Positions 5,573 through 11,155 of a stretch of DNA of 11,155 bases are shown piece by piece (positions within the stretch are counted from its first letter, which is position 1; the number at the start of each line of letters is the position of its first letter). The notes below the pieces were generated by a model, which searched no databases, had not been told where the DNA came from, and saw nothing but the letters and a program-made list of their open reading frames with translations. The stretch comes from CAYLZO01 sp964387775 (GTDB lineage Bacteria > Chloroflexota > Anaerolineae > JAAYZQ01), in contig CAYLZO010000184.1 in the NCBI GenBank assembly GCA_964387775.1, positions 1-11,155 of the forward strand. Reading direction: 5' to 3'. The translations under genes and the position numbers were made by a program.

Positions 5573-8500
5573 TCAGTAGTTCTTGGCGACCAGCGGCAGA
5601 TAGATGGTGAATCCGCCCTGGACGTCGAATGCGGCCTGGGCGGTCCCTCCGCCGCCGTTGGTCGAGGTGTAGACGGCCGTGTTGGTGACGGTCTGTCCCG
5701 CATAGGCCGCGGCGTCGGTGACGGTGGCCGTGAAGGCGATGATCACGTCCTCCCCGGCCGACAGTGTGCCGGTCCAGGTGAGGGTGCCGTCGGCCAGCAC
5801 GGCGCCGGCCTGCGTCAGCCAGCCGCTGAAGGTGACGGCCGGGGGCAGCGTATCGGTCAGCGCCAAACCCTGGGCCAGGCCAAAGCCGCCGTTCTGGAGG
5901 CTGAGGGTATAGGTCACCCCGCCGCCCGGACGCACGGCCGTGGGCGTCACCGTCTTGGCCAGCGTCAGCGCCGTCTCGGGGAAGAGGCTCACGACCACGG
6001 GATCGTGGTCGGAGGCCCGGTAGGCGTCGGGGTCGTAGAGGTAGGCGGGGTTGTAGTCGTTGTAATCGAGGGCGCGCGGCTCGTCGGCGTTGATGTGCCA
6101 GATGGTGGTGTCCACCACCTGGGGCACGAGGCTGGCAGTGGCCAGGGCGTGATCCAGGTAGCCGGCCTGGCCATTAAAGACGTAGGAGTAGGCGCCGGCG
6201 CCCAGGTAGGTGGCCACCAGGTCGATATAGCCGGCGGTGGTGATGGCCTCGATGGGGTCCTCCTTGGCGTAGGCGTTCAGGTCGCCGATGATGAGATAGT
6301 CGGGGTCGCCACTGCCGGTGGGATCGGTCGCCAGCCAGTTGACCAGGGCCGTGGCCGCGTCGGTGCGGGTCTGGTTGCAGTTGCCCTGGCCGTCGCCCAG
6401 GTCGGGGTCGCCGACGTCGTCGCAGGGCGAGCCCTTCGATTTCAGGTGGTTGACGGCCACGGTCAGCCGCTGGCCGGTGGCCGTGTGCTCAAAGGTCTGG
6501 ACCAGGACCGGGCGGTTCTTGGTATCGATGAACGTGGGGTCCACGGAGGAATCGAGGACTGCCGGGGCGCCGATGGGCGTCACGCTATCCGGCTTGTAGA
6601 GGAGGCCCTGGATGATCTCATCGGTGCCGACCGGCCCGCCAAAGTCGACAAAGGCGTAGGTGCCGGGCGCCGAGTGGGTGTTCAGGCCGGCCACCAGGTC
6701 CTGGATGGCGCTGTAGGTGCCATAGCCGTCGTTTTCGATCTCCATCAGCCCTACGACGTCGGCGTCGATGGCCAGCGTGGCGGTGATGATCTTAGCCCGC
6801 TGCCGCTCAAACTCGGCCAGCGTGTCCGCCCCGCGCGGGGTGGGAAAGCCGCCGCCCTGGCCGTCGCCATTGAAGTAGTTGAGCACGTTAAAGCTGGCCA
6901 CGCGGAGCAGGCCGGCGTCGACCTGAGGGGCCATCGTGCGCTGATTTTCCCGGTCAACGTCGAGCGGGAGCGTGGGCTGCAAGCGATAGTAACCCGAGTC
7001 GTAGCTCAGCACGCCGACCAGGCCACTCACGACGTCGCCCAGGCGCAGCGTATCGTCGGCAGCCAGGTAGGGCACCGTCGCCGGGTTCTGGACCCGGCTG
7101 CCGTCGTCCACCAGGAGGCGGCTGCGGTCGTTGAGGTCTTGTAAGGCGAGGGCCGGCGCGCCGGGCGAGACGAGGTTGGTCGGGTTGTAGAGACGGCCGC
7201 CGACCGAGACCCAGACCTCGCCATAGCGGCCCAGGTTGTAGGTCTCGGTGGCATAGAGCACGCCCGGCGCGTCGAGCGACATGCCCTCGAAGCGCTCCAG
7301 GTACTCGACGGCGCTGAGGGGCAGGCTCACGGCGGCCGGCGAGACCGCTGCGCCGCTGGCCTGCACCTGGACCGAATCGACGTTGGTGAATTCGGTCAGC
7401 CCAAAGTACTCTTGGACGTCGCCCTGGACGCGGACCACGTCGCCGAGGTTGACGTCCACGCCGAACCCATCGTCGTAGACAAAGATGCCCTCAGAGGTCG
7501 CCGGATCGGCGTCGGCATCGGCGTCTTCCTCCTGTACAAAGAACCCGCCGAGTTCGGTGGTCGTATCCTGAAAGTCGCCGACCACGACCCCTTCGATGAG
7601 CAGGTCGGTGTAGCCGTCGAGGGGGCTGGCCAGGCCGCTGCCCTGGATGACGTGGATGGGGACGAGCCCTCCCGGCGCGTTGACCAGGGTCGGGACGGGT
7701 GCGCCGTGGGTCCGGGTGGGCCAGTTGCCGGCCCACGCGACATAGTCGTCGTTCACCAGCACCGTAGTCGAGAGCGGCGCCGTGACGACGGCCGTGCGGC
7801 TGACGAGGGCGCCGTCGGCCAGGCTGGGGAGGGTCCAGCTCACGACGTTGCTGCCCAGCTCGACGCCGCCGCCGGATAGGTCCGCGATCTCGACGGGCAG
7901 AGGCAGGGCGTCGGTCAGCACGACGTGGGTCAGGGCGGTGCCCGTGTCGTTGTGGACGGTGAGGGTGTAGGTGAACAACGCGCCGGGAGCGACCGTGCCT
8001 GGCGCCGTCTTGGCCAGATCGAGGGGCTGCCCGGTGACGACGTCGGCGGCGTTGCGGGGCATAACCACAAAGTCAAACCAGTAGATGAGCGCGCCCCGGA
8101 GCGCGCCGAACGAGTCGCCCACGTCCGGCTCAAAGTCGTAGCCCCAGTCATCGGCCTTGCCTGTGCCGGCGCTGGCGTCGGTAAAGGTCCAGGTGCCGTA
8201 CTGGTTGGCCGCACCGGTCACTTCGATATTGCGGACCTCGACCAAGACCGACTCGTAGGGCTCGGCAGCGTCGAGGTCGTCGTACTGGATGGTGGCGGCG
8301 TTGACCACGGCCGGTCCGTAGAGGGGGTTGCCGCTGCTGAGGACGGTGTAAGAGGCGCCCCCGGTCAGTTCAGTCAGACCATAGTACTCGTCCACCGTTC
8401 CTGCCACCTGCACCTCGTCGCCGAGGGCGGGCAGCGGGCTGCCGGGGTAGTAGACGTAGATGCCGTGCCAGGGGCCGGCCGCGTCGGCGATGCAAAAGCC

Positions 8501-8731
8501 GCGCCCCGGATAGACGGCATAAACGACGCCGGTGGTGGTCACTGCTTGGGTGTCATAGGGCGAGGGATAGGTCCCGTCGACGCCGGGGGTGGTCGTGTAT
8601 TGGATGTCATAGATGGGCGTCAGGGCCCGGGGCGCAGCCGTCACCGGTAGATCCGCCAGGAACCAGAACGCAATCAACAGCCCCAGAGCTGAAGCCAGGG
8701 CCACACATAGACCCCAGGTTCGTTTTGTCAT
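5573..8731 (-). CDS. Secreted ExeM/NucH-type endonuclease with OB-like and DUF11 modules
   Basis: This 1052-residue protein has an N-terminal signal peptide: KR, a hydrophobic stretch at about 8-25, and probable cleavage near residues 32-33. The modules in order are an OB-like domain (about 40-235), a DUF11 repeat (about 238-350), a second OB-like domain with an acidic DADADAD stretch that may bind calcium (about 355-600), an endonuclease/exonuclease/phosphatase domain (about 607-915), a second DUF11 (about 920-1038), and the tail YLPLVAKNY. Expected catalytic residues are present: N615 in SFNVLNYF, E664 in MEIEND, H762 in VNHLKSKG, D817 and N819 in GDLNAY, and D908-H909 in SDHDP. Two cysteines after the H762 motif (SPCDD and GNCNQ) probably form a disulfide, as I recall for this family. 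It should be a metal-dependent extracellular nuclease, useful for phosphate or nucleotide scavenging or for biofilm DNA. The ATG start has an AAAGGA site eight bases upstream (8745-8740). Confidence 0.9.
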   Translation of the reverse strand: MTKRTWGLCVALASALGLLIAFWFLADLPVTAAPRALTPIYDIQYTTTPGVDGTYPSPYDTQAVTTTGVVYAVYPGRGFCIADAAGPWHGIYVYYPGSPLPALGDEVQVAGTVDEYYGLTELTGGASYTVLSSGNPLYGPAVVNAATIQYDDLDAAEPYESVLVEVRNIEVTGAANQYGTWTFTDASAGTGKADDWGYDFEPDVGDSFGALRGALIYWFDFVVMPRNAADVVTGQPLDLAKTAPGTVAPGALFTYTLTVHNDTGTALTHVVLTDALPLPVEIADLSGGGVELGSNVVSWTLPSLADGALVSRTAVVTAPLSTTVLVNDDYVAWAGNWPTRTHGAPVPTLVNAPGGLVPIHVIQGSGLASPLDGYTDLLIEGVVVGDFQDTTTELGGFFVQEEDADADADPATSEGIFVYDDGFGVDVNLGDVVRVQGDVQEYFGLTEFTNVDSVQVQASGAAVSPAAVSLPLSAVEYLERFEGMSLDAPGVLYATETYNLGRYGEVWVSVGGRLYNPTNLVSPGAPALALQDLNDRSRLLVDDGSRVQNPATVPYLAADDTLRLGDVVSGLVGVLSYDSGYYRLQPTLPLDVDRENQRTMAPQVDAGLLRVASFNVLNYFNGDGQGGGFPTPRGADTLAEFERQRAKIITATLAIDADVVGLMEIENDGYGTYSAIQDLVAGLNTHSAPGTYAFVDFGGPVGTDEIIQGLLYKPDSVTPIGAPAVLDSSVDPTFIDTKNRPVLVQTFEHTATGQRLTVAVNHLKSKGSPCDDVGDPDLGDGQGNCNQTRTDAATALVNWLATDPTGSGDPDYLIIGDLNAYAKEDPIEAITTAGYIDLVATYLGAGAYSYVFNGQAGYLDHALATASLVPQVVDTTIWHINADEPRALDYNDYNPAYLYDPDAYRASDHDPVVVSLFPETALTLAKTVTPTAVRPGGGVTYTLSLQNGGFGLAQGLALTDTLPPAVTFSGWLTQAGAVLADGTLTWTGTLSAGEDVIIAFTATVTDAAAYAGQTVTNTAVYTSTNGGGGTAQAAFDVQGGFTIYLPLVAKNY

Positions 8732-8750
8732 CGTTGGTTTCCTTTCTGTC

Positions 8751-8812
8751 GGGGTAAGAGGCCAGGCCGCAGTTCTCTATCCGAGACGGCGTTTCAGTCC
8801 CGGCTCTGCCCC
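8751..8812 (-). promoter_or_regulatory. Possible structured 5' leader of the nuclease gene
   Basis: On the - strand, 20 bases before the nuclease start, CCCC/GGGG (8809-8812 with 8751-8754) could close a branched structure. One branch is a 7-bp stem CCGGGAC/GTCTCGG (8803-8797 with 8787-8781, one G-U pair) with a 9-base loop. The other is a short AGAG/CTCT stem (8778-8775 with 8760-8757). It does not match a riboswitch class that I can recognise, and in GC-rich DNA such pairings can arise by chance. Confidence 0.3.
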
Positions 8813-8926
8813 ACCTCAAAAGTAGCCGCTCGCTCGACGAGGACCCACGGTCCCCTGTGCCTGGCCGCACACGCCTTCGGCGAAGCGTAGCAGGATAGGC
8901 CGGTATTGGGGACAGCCCACGCCTCA

Positions 8927-8948
8927 ACGCCGGACTGTGGTCCGGCGT
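8927..8948. repeat. Perfect 9-bp hairpin
   Basis: ACGCCGGAC (8927-8935) pairs with GTCCGGCGT (8940-8948) around a TGTG loop. With one bulged base, the stem can extend outward through CTC and GAG. There is no T-tract on either side, so it may be a transcript-stabilising or regulatory stem, or an insertion remnant. Confidence 0.65.
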
Positions 8949-9021
8949 GAGCAGGAAAGGGCCTTGATCCTGAGTGGTGTACCAAGGAACGTGTCGGCTT
9001 GCCGGAAATGGTCGGTATGTG

Positions 9022-9057
9022 AAAGTGCCTGGCACCTTAGCAGGTGCCAGGCACTTT
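9022..9057 (-). terminator. Perfect 16-bp hairpin, probable terminator of the upstream secreted-protein gene
   Basis: AAAGTGCCTGGCACCT (9022-9037) is the exact complement of 9042-9057 around a TAGC loop. On the - strand it begins eight bases after the TAG stop of the gene ending at 9065, and the stem ends in TTT, which fits an intrinsic terminator with a short U-run. Each arm also contains the smaller palindrome GTGCCTGGCAC, a motif I recall as a common interspersed repeat in many bacteria, so it may be a co-opted repeat. Confidence 0.75.
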
Positions 9058-9064
9058 GTTTGTG

Positions 9065-11155
9065 CTAGTCGTTCTTGAAGACGATGGGCAAGTAGTAGTG
9101 GAATCTCTCGACGATGGCGAACACGGCAGTGTCCTCCCCGCTGCCGGCGTTGCCCGAGACGTAGGTGACGGTGTTGGTGACGGTTTGGCCGTAGAGGGTC
9201 GCATCGGTGCCTACCGTGGCCGTGAAGGCGATGACTACCTGCGCCCCGAGCGGGACGTCCCCGGTCCAGGTGAGGGTGTCGTTGGCCTCGACGGCCCCGC
9301 TTTGCTGGACCCAGCCGCCAAAGGCGAGGGCAGCGGGCAACACGTCGGTCAAGACCACGCCCAGCGCAGCGCCGTCGCCGCTGTTGTCGAGAACGAGGGT
9401 GTAGGTCACGACGCCGCCCAGATCCACGCCGGCGGTGGGCGTCACGTCCTTGCTGACGGCCAGGACGGGGGCAGTGACGGTCAGGACGCCGGCGTTCGCC
9501 AACTCGAAGGGCTCGCCGGGATAGACTTCGTCGAGATCTACGTAGGTCCATGCAGCATTGGGGTTTCCGGGACCCCGGTTGCCATCAAAGCGCACGGCGT
9601 AGGAGTAAACGCCAGTGACCATGGGCGTCAGGGTACCAGTGTAGATGTCGTTGTTGCCATTCTGGTTGCCAGTGAAGGTCAGGTCGGCCCAAGTCCAGAG
9701 GCTGGGATCGGTCTCGGCACCGTAGCCCAGCTCGGCCCACACGGCCCGGCCCACACCTGGCGGGTTCGTTACGTTTTGGATGTACACTTCGCCACTGATG
9801 GGCTCGGTGGTTTCACCCAGCAGGACGGTGATGGCCGGTGGGTCGATCAGGTGGGCATAGCCGACGCTGACGTTGCGATAGTCGTCCACGGTGAGGTTGC
9901 CATTCACGAACACGTTGCGGTTGGCGGTGTTCAGCCAGTCCCACTGGTCGCCGCCGCTCTTGACGATGTACTTGTATTCGTGGGTGCCGGTGGCCGGCAG
10001 GGTGAGGGTGACGGAAAAGACACTGTAGTCGGCGTTGGCGTTGAGGGGCGTGGCGTTGGGATCCCAGCCGTTGAAGGTACCGGCGACGTAGACGTCCTCG
10101 CCGGTGTAGGCCACGTCCTCTACGTCGTGATAGACCAAGGTCAACAGGTAGTCCAGGTCGATGTCGGCGTCGTAGCGCGGGACGAGCTTGTAGTCGCTAA
10201 AGCTATAGTAGCCCAGCCCCCGGATGTAGTTGTAGTAGTCGCCGTTGGCCGGCGCGTAGGTCAGCGACCCACTCAGGTCGTCGGCGCGGGTTGCCCCGGA
10301 GCCGTCGTCAAAGGCCCACTCGCCAAAGCCCAAGTCCTCGTCGGTGACCGTGGCGCCCTGGAACTCGATAAGCACGCCTTCGTAGGGCTCGGCGGTGGCG
10401 GGACTGCCCGTGGCATAAAGACCTGTGGTCAGCACCTCGGGCGTCGGCAGCGGGTTGGTGGTGCTGAGGATATATTGCTCGCCGCCAGCGCTGTCGCGCA
10501 GGTCGAGCTCGGTGAGGCCAAAGTACTCGGCTACCTCGCCGTAGGCCAACACCCAGTCACCCTCCTGAACCGGGGGGCGATCCCCGTTGTGGTAGACGTA
10601 GAGGCCACTCCAGGGGCCACCGGCCGGCTCCTCGATAAAGTAGCGCGTGCCGCCGAAATCGCTGCTGGCGGCGGTCACGATGCCCTCGGTCCATACCTGC
10701 TGGCCGGCGTAGGGCGAGGCATCGTCCGCAGCCGGATCGGGCACGGTCTGGACCTCAGAGATGGGCATCACCAGGCGGGTGACGTATTCGTAATAGTTGT
10801 TGCCCGATACGCCGTCGTTGCCGGCCGTCACCTCCACCGTGTTGGTCAGCACGTAGCCCGAGGGGAAACTCAAGGCCGTGCCGGTGATGATGATCTGGGC
10901 CGAGTCGGTGAGGGTCGCCGCCGTGCAGACCAGATCATCCGCCGAGGGAAAGGCCGTGCTGCAAGACAGCTCAGCCGGCGCAGCGTGGGAGTCGTAGCTA
11001 AAGTCAACGGGGAAGGTGTCGGTGAGCACCACGTCCGTCATGGGCTCGGTGCCGATGATGTCGTAGCGAAGGGTGTAAGTGATCTGATCGCCGGGCCACA
11101 GGGGCTCGGCCGTGCCCACCTTGCTCACCGAGATGTCGGAGCCGACGACGGTGGT
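9065..11155 (-). CDS. Secreted multidomain protein with DUF11, OB-like and carbohydrate-binding-like modules (5' end missing)
   Basis: The frame is open to the right edge, so at least 696 residues are present and the N-terminus, including any signal peptide, lies outside. In translation order, a DUF11 module (bases about 11155-10770; WPGDQITYTL, MTDVVLTDTFP) is followed by an OB-like module (about 10760-10150; GLYVYHNGD, EYFGLTEL) similar to the first one in the neighbouring nuclease. Next is a CBM48/CBM20-like module (about 10145-9870; YVAGTFNGWDP, HEYKYIVKSGGDQW), the kind that binds glycogen or starch. A beta-rich module follows (about 9840-9490; VWAELGYG, NNDIYTGTLTP, YSYAVRFDGN). A second DUF11 (about 9480-9100) precedes the tail YLPIVFKND. 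No catalytic domain is visible in this part. It is probably an exported polymer-binding protein, or the C-terminal part of a secreted hydrolase or nuclease. Confidence 0.85.
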   Translation of the reverse strand, partial: TTVVGSDISVSKVGTAEPLWPGDQITYTLRYDIIGTEPMTDVVLTDTFPVDFSYDSHAAPAELSCSTAFPSADDLVCTAATLTDSAQIIITGTALSFPSGYVLTNTVEVTAGNDGVSGNNYYEYVTRLVMPISEVQTVPDPAADDASPYAGQQVWTEGIVTAASSDFGGTRYFIEEPAGGPWSGLYVYHNGDRPPVQEGDWVLAYGEVAEYFGLTELDLRDSAGGEQYILSTTNPLPTPEVLTTGLYATGSPATAEPYEGVLIEFQGATVTDEDLGFGEWAFDDGSGATRADDLSGSLTYAPANGDYYNYIRGLGYYSFSDYKLVPRYDADIDLDYLLTLVYHDVEDVAYTGEDVYVAGTFNGWDPNATPLNANADYSVFSVTLTLPATGTHEYKYIVKSGGDQWDWLNTANRNVFVNGNLTVDDYRNVSVGYAHLIDPPAITVLLGETTEPISGEVYIQNVTNPPGVGRAVWAELGYGAETDPSLWTWADLTFTGNQNGNNDIYTGTLTPMVTGVYSYAVRFDGNRGPGNPNAAWTYVDLDEVYPGEPFELANAGVLTVTAPVLAVSKDVTPTAGVDLGGVVTYTLVLDNSGDGAALGVVLTDVLPAALAFGGWVQQSGAVEANDTLTWTGDVPLGAQVVIAFTATVGTDATLYGQTVTNTVTYVSGNAGSGEDTAVFAIVERFHYYLPIVFKND

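Larger units (their letters stand above)
8732..9064. other. 333-base gap with successive hairpins between the two secreted-protein genes
   Basis: No supported gene lies here. It holds the terminator-like hairpin at 9022-9057, a 9-bp hairpin at 8927-8948, smaller stems at 8841-8853 (GGACC/GGTCC, 3-base loop) and 8871-8888 (ACG-CTTC/GAAG-CGT with one bulged C), a possible branched leader at 8751-8812, and the ribosome binding site of the nuclease gene. A promoter for the nuclease should lie here, but clear -35/-10 boxes were not identified. Confidence 0.6.

Noticed and set aside
5459..7144. Long open frame on the + strand opposite the nuclease gene (561 codons)
   Set aside because: It is Gly/Val/Ala/Arg-rich low-complexity translation with no motifs, lying antisense to a protein with intact nuclease motifs. 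It is typical of GC-rich DNA.
8751..8900. Cyclic-di-GMP or other known riboswitch upstream of the nuclease
   Set aside because: The leader is structured and the gene type would fit, but the conserved core elements of the GEMM class were not found.
8607..9551. Open frame on the - strand spanning the gap between the secreted-protein genes
   Set aside because: It overlaps the starts and ends of two real genes in another frame, crosses the terminator hairpin, and encodes Arg-rich sequence without a recognisable fold.
11126..11128. GTG as the start of the rightmost secreted protein
   Set aside because: The same frame continues upstream to the window edge with sequence typical of the start of a DUF11 module (DISVSKVGTAEP). 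The valine is internal and the gene is 5' truncated by the window.

Overview
The window is GC-rich, tightly packed bacterial DNA. The best guess for its source is a Chloroflexota (Anaerolineae/Caldilineae-like) genome. Two neighbouring secreted multidomain proteins both end in a short hydrophobic tail, YLPLVAKNY and YLPIVFKND. I recall this ending as common on exported proteins of that phylum. Many GTG starts and intergenic palindromic repeats of the GTCATTGCGAG...GCAATCTC type fit too, but are not diagnostic. No rRNA, tRNA, transposase, integrase or CRISPR array is visible, and the assignment is an inference.

Layout. On the + strand the window opens with the 3' end of a DAO-family FAD-dependent amine oxidoreductase (1-673). 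A 273-base spacer full of inverted repeats follows. Next comes a 411-residue cysteine-rich iron-sulfur protein (947-2182) with a winged-helix-like N-terminal region and a C-terminal 2x[4Fe-4S] ferredoxin module. A short convergent spacer (2183-2392) separates it from everything downstream, which lies on the - strand. In transcription order the - strand genes are: a secreted multidomain protein with DUF11, OB-like and carbohydrate-binding-like modules (9065 to beyond the right edge); a secreted ExeM/NucH-type nuclease with DUF11 and OB-like modules (5573-8731); a class I SAM-dependent methyltransferase (4593-5417); and a soluble GAF-PAS-GAF histidine kinase (2393-4618) whose start overlaps the methyltransferase by 26 bases.

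Functional picture. The two secreted proteins are architectural relatives, with similar OB-like modules, similar C-terminal DUF11 modules and the same type of tail. They were probably made by duplication and reshuffling, and are likely to act on extracellular polymers: DNA for the nuclease, possibly a glucan for its neighbour. The methyltransferase and kinase look like a separate two-gene unit with no response regulator in view. The + strand oxidoreductase and ferredoxin-like protein are both redox proteins, but a long repeat-filled gap argues against simple co-transcription.

The least explained material is non-coding. Four copies of a compact hairpin repeat share one architecture while their paired bases change together, and two of them sit head to head in a large palindrome. 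A nested inverted repeat ends four bases before a strong Shine-Dalgarno site. A 333-base gap between the secreted-protein genes holds a succession of hairpins. I see no complete new defence or biosynthetic system. The structured repeat family and the shared C-terminal tail are the best leads.
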